Numbered from the stretch's first letter, positions 1-9,367 are shown. The stretch is 35,950 nucleotides of DNA from JASMHC01 sp964453855 (GCA_964453855.1 CAYVRN010000025.1:1-35950); one strand, 5' to 3'. Numbers and translations: made by a program. Notes: generated from the sequence alone by a model not told the origin.

Positions 1-183
1 TGATCCTCCGTTTCCTAAATATACGGGCGGACCACTTCATGGGGGGAGGATCAATCGCGTTCTTTCATGACCAAGAACATCTGGATGGCAATCTTTCCAG
101 GTCTGACAATTTCAGTGGCGGTTCTGGGTCTCAACCTCTTGGGAGACGGTCTGCGCGACTACCTCGACCCCAAGGACTACTAA
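1..183 (+). CDS. C-terminal end of DppC/OppC-type ABC transporter permease, frameshifted
   Basis: The 3' end of a permease gene of the dipeptide/oligopeptide (DppC) family, an inner-membrane channel subunit of a peptide or opine ABC importer. The tail reads WMAIFPGLTISVAVLGLN, then LLGDGLRDYLDP and a TAA at 181. The FPGL...LGLNLLGDGLRD pattern is the usual last transmembrane helix and cytoplasmic end of this family. The preceding SWGE also fits, but the frame has a TAA at 16-18. Dropping one A near position 23 joins an upstream ILRFLNIG reading to TTSWGED, so one extra base breaks the gene, either a base-calling error near a contig end or a real mutation. The solute substrate cannot be told. 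The next gene starts with a 3-hydroxyacyl-CoA dehydrogenase N-terminus, which suggests a former catabolic transport cluster. Confidence 0.6.
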
Positions 184-248
184 CACCGGCTTATTGGCCG
201 AGCGGATAGGGGCAGGTTGAAGCCTGTCAACAAGATAGGATTGCCTGA

Positions 249-1205
249 ATGTCTGGCAAAATTGAAACTCTGGGTGTGTTTGGATCAGGCACCATGGGAA
301 CAGGATTTGCGATCAACGCGATCGTTAACGGCCTTACTGTGCGTCTGTTTGACACAAGCTGCGAGTCGATTGAGCGTGCTAACGACGTCACCGCGCTTGT
401 ACGTGCTGAAAGGGCCCAGCGCAGCTTTGTGCAGACGCTAACCAAAACTTTTGCGCAACTCGGCACGGGCCTGGCGATTTTCAATCGTGATCGGGATCTG
501 ATCCTGTTCAACCCTGCTCTGGTAGACCTGACCAATCTGTCAGCCGAGTTTCTTAGTTCGCGCCCGTCGCTCTCGGCCTTTTTCGACTGGCTGCGCGAAT
601 CTCGCTTTATGCCAGAGCCCCGCAACTACTCGGAATGGCGGCATAAGCTAAAAGCGCTTACTGAAGAGGCTGCGAACGGCACCTTTTCCGAGCTTTGGAG
701 CCAGCCCAACGGCACAAGCTATCGGGTCTTCGGGCGCCCCCATCCTGACGGGGCGATCGCCTTTTTGTTCGAAGACGTCACGGCCGAGCTTTCGTTGACG
801 CGGAATTTTGTCAAAGAACTCGAAATCCATCATGGTCTGCTGGATGAGGTCGACAAAGCCATCGCTGTCTTCACCGATGACGGTAGCCTGTTGTTTGTGA
901 ACAAGGCCTATCGCGCGCTGTGGAATGTGTACACGGACACGTCTGTTGCCCCCACCTCGATTGAAACGGCTATGAAAACCTGGATCGGGTTCACCAAAGT
1001 CACCGATCAATGGGGGGTCGTGTCAAAAACACTCCACGATCCGACCTCTGACAAGCCGATCCACACACTGGCAACGCATGTGAACGGCGATGCGATCGGC
1101 ATCACCGCCGGGCGTTTGGCTAAGGGGGCCAGCTTTGTGATGTTCTCGACTGCCACCGTTCCTGCAGGTCAGGAAAACCTGCATCAGTCCGACCAAAACA
1201 CCTAA
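249..1205 (+). CDS. Chimeric ORF: 3-hydroxyacyl-CoA dehydrogenase N-terminus joined to PAS-domain protein C-terminus
   Basis: A 318-residue ORF in two unrelated parts. Residues 1 to about 44 are a Rossmann start (GVFGSGTMGTG, then VRLFDTS) as in NAD-binding 3-hydroxyacyl-CoA dehydrogenases. From about residue 45 (DVTALVRAERAQRSF) to the end it reads as the C-terminal half of a PAS-type sensory protein: a PAS-like segment (GLAIFNRDRDLILFNPAL), a second one (AIAVFTDDGSLLFVNKAYRALW), and no kinase ATPase domain. From memory of related genomes, a longer PAS protein lies just upstream of tsaE in this group, so the second part is probably in its native place and has lost its own N-terminus. The junction near 375-384 has a CGTGCT copy that recurs at 402-407. 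The function of the fusion is unknown; it may be a deletion product or an assembly misjoin. Confidence 0.6.
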   Translation: MSGKIETLGVFGSGTMGTGFAINAIVNGLTVRLFDTSCESIERANDVTALVRAERAQRSFVQTLTKTFAQLGTGLAIFNRDRDLILFNPALVDLTNLSAEFLSSRPSLSAFFDWLRESRFMPEPRNYSEWRHKLKALTEEAANGTFSELWSQPNGTSYRVFGRPHPDGAIAFLFEDVTAELSLTRNFVKELEIHHGLLDEVDKAIAVFTDDGSLLFVNKAYRALWNVYTDTSVAPTSIETAMKTWIGFTKVTDQWGVVSKTLHDPTSDKPIHTLATHVNGDAIGITAGRLAKGASFVMFSTATVPAGQENLHQSDQNT

Positions 1206-1245
1206 GCCGCTTGCGGCTGCGCAATCGGCGCGTAAACATGGGGGC

Positions 1246-1716
1246 ATGATGCAGCCCTTCTCGATCACCTCGCATAGTCCTGATGAAACCGCCGATCTGG
1301 CGCGTCGTATTGCCGTTCACCTGCGCCCCAGTGATGTCATCTTGCTTGAGGGGCACATCGGCGGAGGAAAAACCCACTTTGCCCGCAGTCTAATCCAATC
1401 GCTTTTGTCCACACCCGAAGATGTCCCTTCGCCCACGTTTACGCTGGTGCAAACCTACGACACGCCCGATTTTGAAATCTGGCACAGCGACCTTTACCGC
1501 CTATCCCATCCTGACGATGTGTTCGAGCTTGGGTTAACCGAGGCATTTGAAACCGCCATCTGCCTTGTCGAATGGCCCGATCGCTTAGGGGATTTGGCGC
1601 CAGAACAGGCTCTAACACTGGAATTTTCGGCCTCTGACGCGCTGGAAATGCGCACGATCACCGCGTCCTACACCGATCCCCGCTGGGATTTTCTGACGGG
1701 TTTGGCAGATGTTTGA
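1246..1716 (+). CDS. tsaE: tRNA threonylcarbamoyladenosine biosynthesis ATPase TsaE
   Basis: TsaE (YjeE) is the P-loop ATPase that works with TsaB and TsaD to add threonylcarbamoyl to A37 of tRNAs reading ANN codons; it is cytoplasmic. The 156-residue product has the family Walker A GHIGGGKT (residues 36-43), the SPTFTLVQTY segment that follows it, the HSDLYRL stretch and the VEWPDR motif near the end. Length is normal for the family. ATG at 1246 is followed by a second ATG at 1249 and either could be used. The stop overlaps the start of addB by 8 bases, so the two are probably translated from one message. From memory, many relatives carry an AmgK-like kinase and a MurU-like nucleotidyltransferase between tsaE and addB; they are absent here. 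Confidence 0.93.
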   Translation: MMQPFSITSHSPDETADLARRIAVHLRPSDVILLEGHIGGGKTHFARSLIQSLLSTPEDVPSPTFTLVQTYDTPDFEIWHSDLYRLSHPDDVFELGLTEAFETAICLVEWPDRLGDLAPEQALTLEFSASDALEMRTITASYTDPRWDFLTGLADV

Positions 1717-4642
1717 GCCAACCAGGTCCCCGCGTTTCTTTGGTGTTCCCGTTGGCGTCGATTTCCCCCAGGCCGTAGTGCAAGGGCTGCGCGAACGATT
1801 TCAGAACGAACCACCCGAGGCGCTGGGAAAGGTTGACCTGTACGTGAACACCCGACGTATGCAGCGGCGTATCCGAGCGATCTTTGACGCCGGTCCCGCA
1901 GGGTTTGTTCCGAACATCCGGCTTGTCACCGATCTGTCGGATAACCTGAGCCTGTCGCACATCCCCCCTGCCGTCCCGCCCTTGCGTCGGCGGCTGGAGC
2001 TGGTGCAGCTGATCTCGCGCCTGCTAGACGCCGACCCGACCCTTGCCCCTCGATCCAGCCTGTATGATCTGGCCGATAGCCTGATGAAGCTCTCGGACGA
2101 AATGCAGGGCGAAGGTGTTGCGCCCCATGTGATCCGCGAACTGGATGTCTCGGATCAATCTGGCCACTGGGAGCGGGCGTTGACCTTTATCAATATCGTT
2201 CAGGGCTTCTTCAAAGACCGTCACACCGCCCCCGACAGAGAAGCGCGGCAACGGCTGGTTATTGAAGAGTTGGGCAAGGTTTGGGTCGATTCACCGCCGC
2301 AGCACCCCGTTATCGTTGCGGGTTCAACCGGCTCTCGCGGGGCTACGGCTTTGTTCATGCAGATGGTTGCCAAATTGCCCCAGGGCGCGGTGGTCCTGCC
2401 GGGTTTCGACTTTGCGATGCCTGAAGCGGCATGGAACGACCTGTCTGACGCCCTGACGGCCGAGGACCACCCCCAGTTCCGCTTTCGCCGCTTGCTGGAT
2501 GATGCCGGATTGCCGATGTCAGCGGTTCAGGAATGGTCAGACGATGCGCCAAACTGCGAGCCGCGCAACCAGCTGGTGTCTTTGGCCCTGCGTCCCGCCC
2601 CCGTCACCGACCAGTGGCTACAAGAAGGTCCGGCGTTGCCGAATATTTCAACGGCCTGCCAAGACATCACCCTGATTGAAGCCTCGACCCCTCGGCAAGA
2701 GGCCCTGACCATCGCCCTTCGCTTGCGCCAAGCTGCCGAAGACGGGCAAACCGCCGCGTTGGTCACGCCCGACAGAACGCTGACCCGTCAGGTGTCTGCC
2801 GCCTTGCTGCGCTGGAACATCATTCCCGATGACTCGGCCGGTACGCCGCTGTCGTTAACCCCCGCTGGTCGCCTGCTGCGCCATGTTGCCGGCATGATGG
2901 GCGAAAATCTGACGGCCGAAAGCCTGCTGGTGGCCCTGAAACACCCCCTGACCCACGGCGACGAACGGGGTCAGCATCTGTTGTGGACGCAAGAGCTCGA
3001 GCTTGAGTTGCGCAAAAACGGCCCTCCGTTCCCTGATCGGACCGCTTTGTTGGCATGGGCGGCGGACAAGGGCGATCCCGATCTGCCAGAGTGGGTCAAC
3101 TGGATATTTGATGCGCTTGAGCCTGTGCTTGGTTTGGCCGATGCCCCCCTGACTGATCTGCTAGAGGCTCATGTGGCCGCGGCAGAACAGCTTGCACAGG
3201 GACCAACCGCCGAAAAACAGTCTCTATTATGGCTCAAAGAGGCCGGGAACGAAGCCTTTAAGGTCGTCGCATCCATCCGGCAAGAGGCGCATCTGGGTGG
3301 CGAGATGAGCGTTTCTGACTACCGGAATCTGTTCGGCGCGATCCTGTCGGGCGGGCAGGTGCGCAACCCCGACACGCCGCATCCACAAATCCTGATCTGG
3401 GGCACACTTGAGGCGCGCGTTCAGGGGGCTGATCTGTTGATCTTGTCGGGACTGAACGAAGGTACATGGCCCGAGCGCCCAGATCCCGATCCCTGGATGA
3501 ATCGCGCTATGCGCGATCGGGCAGGTCTTTTGTTACCCGAACGCCGCATCGGTCTGGCCGCACATGATTTTCAACAGGCCATCGCCGCGCCTCAGGTGGT
3601 TTTGACCCGCTCGCGCAAGTCTGACGATGCCGAAACGGTACCCTCACGGTGGTTGAACCGCCTGACGAACCTTCTGGGCGGGCTGGATGATGGCGTCCCC
3701 GCACTAGAAGCGATGCGCACACGCGGCCAATATTGGCTGGGCCTTGCCCAGAAGCTGGAAGAGGTCGGCGAACCGATCAAAGCCAAGCGCCCCTCGCCCC
3801 GTCCGCCTGTCGCGGCGCGGCCAACGCAACTGTCCGTGACTGCTATAAAACGACTGATCCGCGACCCCTATGCGATCTACGCGCGCAATATTCTTGGCCT
3901 TAAGCCACTGGACGATCTTGTTAAATCGCCCGATGCCCCCTTGCGCGGAACCTTGATCCACGAGGTGATGGAACAATTTATCGAAGGTCGGCGCAAGGAA
4001 ACACCAGAACAGGCGAAAGAGCGGCTGCTGTCAATTACAGAGACTGTTCTTGCCCAAAATGCCCCCTGGCCAGCGGCCCGGGCGATTTGGCGGGCCAAGC
4101 TTGAGCGGGTATCCGACTGGCTGATCGAGCGGGAAATGCTGCGCGCGCAGACCGTCACGGCCTCGCATCTGGAAATTGATGGGGCACTGGACATTGCAGA
4201 CCCCAAGTTCCGTCTGACGGCCAAGGCTGACCGGATTGACGTAGACACAGATGGGCGGCTGCATATCTACGACTACAAAACCGGCACTCCGCCGACCAAG
4301 GAACAGCAGGTCCATTTCGACAAACAGCTTTTGCTTGAAACGGCAATGGTCGAGCGCGGTGGTTTCCCCGATTTGGGTCGCGGAAAAGTGGCCGAGGCGA
4401 CCTTTATTGGCATGGGGGCAACACCAAAAGAGGTGCCCGCCCCGATTGACGATGATGAAGAAGGTGCCGCCGTAACGTGGGAGCGGTTCTTGAAGCTTTT
4501 GACCCGATATACAGACCCTAAACAGGGGTATTCGGCCCGCCGCGCCATGTTCAGCGACAGTGATTTCAGCGACTATGATCAGCTGGCCCGCTTTGGCGAG
4601 TGGGACATTTCCGACGAAGCTCAAGCCGAGGATCTGACATGA
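1709..4642 (+). CDS. addB: Double-strand break repair protein AddB, alphaproteobacterial type
   Basis: AddB is the partner of AddA in the helicase-nuclease that resects double-strand breaks for RecA loading. The product is 977 residues. The N-terminal part is helicase-like but its phosphate-binding loop looks degenerate (AGSTGSRGAT near residue 203). The middle has LILSGLNEGTWPERPDPDPW, typical of the AddB fold. The C-terminal nuclease domain has the RecB-type signature KADRID (Asp841) and YDYKTG (Asp855, Lys857), so nuclease activity is expected. The ATG overlaps the tsaE stop and the TGA overlaps the addA start in an ATGA, which argues for coupled translation and equal subunit supply. No internal disruption is seen. 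Confidence 0.95.
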   Translation: MFEPTRSPRFFGVPVGVDFPQAVVQGLRERFQNEPPEALGKVDLYVNTRRMQRRIRAIFDAGPAGFVPNIRLVTDLSDNLSLSHIPPAVPPLRRRLELVQLISRLLDADPTLAPRSSLYDLADSLMKLSDEMQGEGVAPHVIRELDVSDQSGHWERALTFINIVQGFFKDRHTAPDREARQRLVIEELGKVWVDSPPQHPVIVAGSTGSRGATALFMQMVAKLPQGAVVLPGFDFAMPEAAWNDLSDALTAEDHPQFRFRRLLDDAGLPMSAVQEWSDDAPNCEPRNQLVSLALRPAPVTDQWLQEGPALPNISTACQDITLIEASTPRQEALTIALRLRQAAEDGQTAALVTPDRTLTRQVSAALLRWNIIPDDSAGTPLSLTPAGRLLRHVAGMMGENLTAESLLVALKHPLTHGDERGQHLLWTQELELELRKNGPPFPDRTALLAWAADKGDPDLPEWVNWIFDALEPVLGLADAPLTDLLEAHVAAAEQLAQGPTAEKQSLLWLKEAGNEAFKVVASIRQEAHLGGEMSVSDYRNLFGAILSGGQVRNPDTPHPQILIWGTLEARVQGADLLILSGLNEGTWPERPDPDPWMNRAMRDRAGLLLPERRIGLAAHDFQQAIAAPQVVLTRSRKSDDAETVPSRWLNRLTNLLGGLDDGVPALEAMRTRGQYWLGLAQKLEEVGEPIKAKRPSPRPPVAARPTQLSVTAIKRLIRDPYAIYARNILGLKPLDDLVKSPDAPLRGTLIHEVMEQFIEGRRKETPEQAKERLLSITETVLAQNAPWPAARAIWRAKLERVSDWLIEREMLRAQTVTASHLEIDGALDIADPKFRLTAKADRIDVDTDGRLHIYDYKTGTPPTKEQQVHFDKQLLLETAMVERGGFPDLGRGKVAEATFIGMGATPKEVPAPIDDDEEGAAVTWERFLKLLTRYTDPKQGYSARRAMFSDSDFSDYDQLARFGEWDISDEAQAEDLT

Positions 4643-7600
4643 TCCGTGACGACGCCACAGAAACCCAGGTTCGCGCCGCCACACCCACAAACTCGACCTG
4701 GGTCGAGGCGAACGCGGGGTCTGGCAAAACCCGTGTATTAACCGACCGCGTGGCAAGGCTGCTTTTGGAAGGCGTCCAACCCCAGCACATCCTGTGTCTG
4801 ACCTACACCAAAGCTGCGGCGTCCGAGATGCAGAACCGTCTGTTCGAACGCTTGGGTCAATGGGCGATGATGGACGGCGGTAAACTGCGGAAATCATTAA
4901 AAGAGTTGGGTGTGGAGCGCGATATTGACGGCGACTTTCTGCGCGAATCCCGCCGCCTGTTTGCCAAAGCGATCGAAGCGCCGGGCGGGTTGAAAATTCA
5001 AACCATCCACTCGTTCTGTTCATCGCTACTGCGCCGCTTCCCACTAGAGGCCGGCGTCACCCCGCAGTTCACCGAGATCGAAGAGCGCGCGGCCAGTCTG
5101 TTGCGTCAGGACGTAGTGGATCATATGGCGATGGGGGATGACCGTAAGCTGGTCGATGATCTGGCGCGTCATTACACGGGAGAAGACTTTGGCGCATTAA
5201 CAGCTGAGGCGCTCAAGCACCCCGAAACGCTTGCAGCCCAGACACGCGAAAGCATCTGGCGTGGCTTGGGTCTTGATTCAGAGGCGTCTAGAAAAACAGT
5301 CTCTAATAAAGTGTTTTTGGGGGACGAGCGGGACATTTTGGATGATCTTGTCCCGGTACTTCTGGCGTCAGGGACTCAGGATCACAAAGCAGGTGTGCGC
5401 CTACAGTCATTAACGGATCTGTCATTCAACAGCCTACCCGAACTTGAGGGTGTTTTCCTATTTGGCTCTGGCGCCAAGTCGCCCTTCGGCGCGAAGATCG
5501 ACAACTTCCCGACCAAGCCGGTCCGCACTGCGCACCCCGACCTGACCGACCGCCTGAACCGCTTTATGTTGCGGGTTGAAGATGCCCGCCCTGTGCGGCT
5601 GGCACTTCAGGCCGCCGAAAAAACGCTCGCGCTGTCAAACTTCGCACAAAGCTTTGTTCGACACTATTCCAGCCGAAAACAGGCCTTGGGCTATCTCGAT
5701 TTTGACGATCTGATCCTGCGCGCCCGTGACCTTTTGACCGATCCGGCCGTGGCCCAGTGGGTACTGTTCCGCCTTGATGGGGGCATTGATCATATCCTTG
5801 TCGATGAGGCCCAAGACACAAGCCCCGCCCAATGGGACGTGATCGAACGCCTGACGCAAGAATTCACCAGCGGTGAAGGCGCACGGGCGGGTGTGACCCG
5901 CACTTTGTTCGTGGTCGGCGACAAGAAGCAGTCGATTTATTCTTTCCAAGGGGCTGATCCCGATGCTTTTGACCGGATGCGGGACGATTTCAGTGACCGC
6001 CTGTCTGCCATCGGCCAGCATCTGCATAATGTGCCGATGTCATTCTCGTTTCGCTCGTCCCCTGCGATCTTGAATATGGTGGATTATACCTTCCACGAAG
6101 GGTTCGAGACGGCGATCGGGCAAAAATCCCAACACATCGCGTTCAACCGCGGGTTACCGGGGCGTGTGGACCTTTGGCCACAAGTCGTTCCTGTGGATGA
6201 CGAAAAAGACAAGGCGTGGTACGATCCAGTGGATCGTGAGGGCAGCAAAAACCACAAGGTCGTGCTGGCCAATGCAATTGCCTACGAAATCCAGCGCCTG
6301 ATCGGCTGCGAGACGATCCCCGACATCGACAAAGAAACAAAAGAAATTGTCCGACGCCCAATCCGCGCCGGAGATTTCATGATCCTTGTGCGTGGTCGCA
6401 CCGGCGGCATGTTCCACCAGATCATCCGCGCCTGCAAAGAGCGCGGNNNNNNNNNNNNNNNNNNNNNNNNNNNNNNNNNNNNNNNNNNNNNNNNNNNNNN
6501 NNNNNNNNNNNNNNNNNNNNNNNNNNNNNNNNNNNNNNNNNNNNNNCGGAAACATTCGACATTCTGACCGATCTACGCGACCGTGCCGATTTCCTGCGCC
6601 CCTACGAGCTGCTTGAACGGATCCTGACCCGTCATCAAGGGCGGCGCAAGTTGTTAGAACGGCTTGGAAAAGAGGCAGAAGACGGGATCGACGCGCTGCT
6701 GTCGCAGGCCTTATCATATGAGACCGCCAGCACCCCCAGCCTGACCGGCTTTCTTGTTTGGATGAAAGAAGACGAACTAGAGATCAAACGCCAGATGGAT
6801 CAGGGCGGCGATCTGATCCGGGTGATGACAGTGCATGGCTCAAAGGGGCTAGAGTCACCCATCGTAATCCTGCCTGAAACCACACCGCCAAAGGAAACAT
6901 TGCGGTCCGAGATCTGGCCCGTTGATGATCAGGTTTTTTGGAAACCCAAGTCAGACGACATGCCCAGCGCGCTTTTACCTGCGAAGGCCGCACTGACCGA
7001 CAAGCAGCGCAACGAACATATGCGGCTGCTTTATGTGGCCATGACCCGCGCCGAAAAGTGGCTGATCGTCGCCGGTCATGGCGAAAAGAAACGCTCGGGC
7101 GGCACGGGGTGGTATGACGTTGTGGCCAATGCGATGGAACATGCCGGTGCAACCACCGAGAACTTCCCGACAGGCGAAGGAAGGCGCTATACGCTTGGTG
7201 CTTGGGATGAACTTCCCATGCAGTCGGTACAGAAAACGGCGGTTACTTTGCCCGATTTGCCCGAATGGATCACACGGGACGCACCAAAAACAGACCCCTT
7301 GTCCGAAACTCTCAGCCCCTCGGGTCTTGGCGGAGCCAAAGCTCTGCCGTCGGAACTGGGCATGGATGAAGAAACCGCCAAAGCCTATGGCAGCGCCGTT
7401 CACCTGCTTTTGGAGCACCTGACAGAACAGCCAAAGGACAGCTGGCCTGCCATCGCGGATCGCCTGCTGACTGCAATACACTTGGACGACGCTCTGAAAT
7501 CCGAGGCGCAGTCCGAAGCGCGTGAAATTCTGACCAACCCCGCGCTTGCCGACCTGTTCCACCCAAATACTTTGGCCGAGGTTTCGGTGACAGCGCCCCT

Positions 7601-7877
7601 TCCCTTTGGCCGTATTCACGGCGTGATCGACCGGCTGATCGTGTCCGCGACATCCGTCACCGCCGTGGATTTCAAATCCAACCGCGCCACTCCAAACCGG
7701 CCCGAGGACACGCCAACGGGTCTTTTGCGGCAGATGGGGGCTTATGCCGCAGCGCTGCGCCAAATTTACCCAAAGCATGAAATTCGAACGGAAATTCTGT
7801 GGACGGCGACGGGTCACCGGATGGCGCTGCCTGATACATTGATCACGAAAGCGCTGGAATCGCCCGATCTGCCTTGA
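4639..7877 (+). CDS. addA: Double-strand break repair helicase AddA (interrupted by scaffold gap)
   Basis: AddA is the UvrD-type ATP-dependent helicase and nuclease subunit of AddAB. I chose the ATG at 4639, which overlaps the addB TGA; an upstream in-frame ATG at 4600 would overlap addB by 43 bases. Motifs in order: Walker A EANAGSGKT (Lys30), LTYTKAAASEM, Walker B VDEAQDTSPAQW (Asp389, Glu390), GDKKQSIYSFQGADP, then after the gap VMTVHGSKGLES, LLYVAMTRAEKW, and a C-terminal RecB-type nuclease with HGVIDR and VDFKSN. The reading frame after the gap (from about 6549, ETFDILTDLRDRAD) differs from that before it, so the 100 N are a placeholder. About 75-90 residues are probably missing compared with the usual length of roughly 1,120. 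Confidence 0.94.
6447..6546. other. Scaffold gap of 100 N inside addA
   Basis: Exactly 100 unknown bases. The addA frame differs on the two sides and the family length implies more than 100 missing bases, so this is a fixed-size placeholder. Confidence 0.97.
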
Positions 7878-7940
7878 CGCTGGCCCTGCCCGTCCATAGG
7901 TTCACATGCGAAAACCGATACCCCTGCCAGGAGAAAGCCC

Positions 7941-8261
7941 ATGGGCACCGTTGCTGTAACCGACGCCACCTTTGATGAAGAAGTCCGCAACTCGGACGTA
8001 CCTGTTGTTGTAGATTTCTGGGCCGAATGGTGCGGTCCCTGTAAAATGATCGGCCCCGCTCTGGAAGAGCTGGCCGCCGAAATGGAAGGCAAAGTGAAAA
8101 TCGCCAAGGTCAATGTAGACAATGACCAGCAGGCGGCGGCCCAACTGGGTGTGCGCGGCATTCCAGCGCTGTTCATTTTCAAAGACGGTCAGCCGGTTTC
8201 GAACCGCGCAGGGGCGGCTCCGAAAGCGGCGTTGCAAAGCTGGATCGAAGAGTCGATCTAA
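7941..8261 (+). CDS. trxA: Thioredoxin 1
   Basis: A cytoplasmic protein-disulfide reductase that passes electrons from thioredoxin reductase to ribonucleotide reductase, peroxiredoxins and other targets. The 106-residue product has the catalytic WCGPC (Cys31, Cys34) in VVDFWAEWCGPCKM, the cis-proline context GIPALFIFKDG, and the normal single-domain thioredoxin length. An AGGAGAAA ribosome binding site lies just upstream of ATG 7941. It follows addA after about 60 bases in the same direction and is closed by a strong hairpin with a T tract at 8284-8309, so it is probably the last gene of the tsaE-addB-addA-trxA run, perhaps with a promoter of its own. Confidence 0.97.
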   Translation: MGTVAVTDATFDEEVRNSDVPVVVDFWAEWCGPCKMIGPALEELAAEMEGKVKIAKVNVDNDQQAAAQLGVRGIPALFIFKDGQPVSNRAGAAPKAALQSWIEESI

Positions 8262-8283
8262 GCCAAACAAAACCCTATTCATT

Positions 8284-8309
8284 AAAGGCGCCCATGTAGG
8301 CGCCTTTTT
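8284..8309 (+). terminator. Intrinsic terminator after trxA
   Basis: The stem AAAGGCGCC, loop CATGTA and arm GGCGCCTTT are followed by more T residues (8305-8309). It lies 23 bases after the trxA stop. Because its arms are flanked by A and T runs it could also act on the convergent minus-strand gene ending at 8364. Confidence 0.85.
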
Positions 8310-8363
8310 CTTTGCCGCTTTCTTTTGTCCAGCAAATATCCTCGCGCGGCAGCGCGAAACTGA

Positions 8364-9242
8364 TTAGATATCCCAGCCGTGTCGGCGCATGCGGTCTAGG
8401 ATCTGTTGGTGCACATCGTCTTTGCCGGCGTTGATCGTGTTGTCCTGTAAAAACCATTTCAGGTAGGCTTTGAACTTCTGACCTCCGGCTTTGACCTGCC
8501 GGAACGCTTCTTCAACACCTANNNNNNNNNNNNNNNNNNNNNNNNNNNNNNNNNNNNNNNNNNNNNNNNNNNNNNNNNNNNNNNNNNNNNNNNNNNNNNN
8601 NNNNNNNNNNNNNNNNNNNNNGTAATCGCACTCGGCCAGATAGGTCAGCCAATCCTGTTCGCCGATCACAACGCGGGGATAGGCAGCGCAGATTTCCTCA
8701 AGCGCTGTCATTTCGTCGGCGGAATAGGTCTCTTTGGGGTGGAGGGTCAAAACGATCGGAAGGTCGGGTTCTTGTTCCACAGTCGCCAGCACCATTTCCG
8801 CCGGGCTCATCGCCTGAAACGACCGATGGTCCAACAGTCGGCCCTGTAGCGGCACGTAAACAAACCCCTCTTTGGTCACATCTGCCACCGCTCCGCCAAA
8901 AAGCCGTTGCGACCAGAACCGGTGGAACTGCCGCGCCTCGGCCTTGTCGATTTCACTTGGGTCAAACTGCGCTTGCGCCACGTCCCACTCCCAGCGCTTG
9001 GCCGATTTCTCGATTTGCCAGAAGGGCATGTAATACACCAGACGATAGGTCAGCGCGTTGTCGTGATAGGGATCGTCCATATGAAACAGCGCCTTGCCGT
9101 TTCGTTTGGCCGATTTTAATCGTTCCTCGGCACTGTCGCGGTGATAGCTGACCTCCCAACCCTGCCCCGACACGGCTTCGTCGATCAGCCGCAAGAACCT
9201 GTGGCTGCCTTCACGGGCTTGGGCCAGAAGTTCTCGGTGCAA
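8364..9242 (-). CDS. Uncharacterised protein, possibly capsule/glycosyltransferase-like; gap and probable 5' frame slip
   Basis: I do not recognise this gene with certainty. The readable product is soluble with no signal peptide or membrane segment. It has AREGSHRFLRLIDEAV and HMDDPYHDNALTYRLVYY near the N-terminus, LPIVLTLHPKETYSADEM in the middle, and ends KDDVHQQILDRMRRHGWDI. The LHPKE and WLTYLAECDY order loosely recalls the C-terminal half of GT-B and capsule-export proteins, which is only a guess. The gap at 8522-8621 removes the part that would decide. The ORF opens at a TTG (9242), but its frame continues upstream as RKKLRIYLHREL. An ATG at 9267 (M-T-Q-K) would join it if the run of six A were five, giving MTQKLRIYLHREL. 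So the true start is probably 9267, with a one-base homopolymer error or mutation. Confidence 0.65.
   Translation of the reverse strand: MHRELLAQAREGSHRFLRLIDEAVSGQGWEVSYHRDSAEERLKSAKRNGKALFHMDDPYHDNALTYRLVYYMPFWQIEKSAKRWEWDVAQAQFDPSEIDKAEARQFHRFWSQRLFGGAVADVTKEGFVYVPLQGRLLDHRSFQAMSPAEMVLATVEQEPDLPIVLTLHPKETYSADEMTALEEICAAYPRVVIGEQDWLTYLAECDYXXXXXXXXXXXXXXXXXXXXXXXXXXXXXXXXXXGVEEAFRQVKAGGQKFKAYLKWFLQDNTINAGKDDVHQQILDRMRRHGWDI
8522..8621. other. Scaffold gap of 100 N in the uncharacterised minus-strand gene
   Basis: Exactly 100 unknown bases, matching the other three gaps in size. The frame happens to continue across it, which is expected by chance one time in three. Confidence 0.97.
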
Positions 9243-9312
9243 ATAGATCCGAAGTTTTTTGCGTCATCCATAAAGTTAGCCTAGCTTTGGCCGCGCCGCG
9301 CCTCAAGCGGCA

Positions 9313-9341
9313 CTTGTACCCAGCGAACCGTCCCTCCATAT
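9313..9341 (+). promoter_or_regulatory. Candidate RpoH (heat-shock sigma) promoter for hslVU
   Basis: CTTGTA (9313-9318), a 17-base spacer and CCATAT (9336-9341) resemble the alphaproteobacterial sigma-32 pattern of a CTTG -35 and a CCAT-containing -10. It ends 26 bases before the hslV ATG. hslVU is a classical heat-shock operon, so the position fits; the match itself is by eye. Confidence 0.45.
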
Positions 9342-9367
9342 TGAGCGAAACGAATGACGAGGCGAGC

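Noticed and set aside
4031..5044. 337-residue minus-strand ORF opposite addB/addA
   Set aside because: Antisense shadow of two genes with clear family motifs on the plus strand; no recognisable domain.
6447..6546. N runs as repeats or mobile-element insertions
   Set aside because: All four runs are exactly 100 N, the usual scaffold placeholder; genes continue on both sides.
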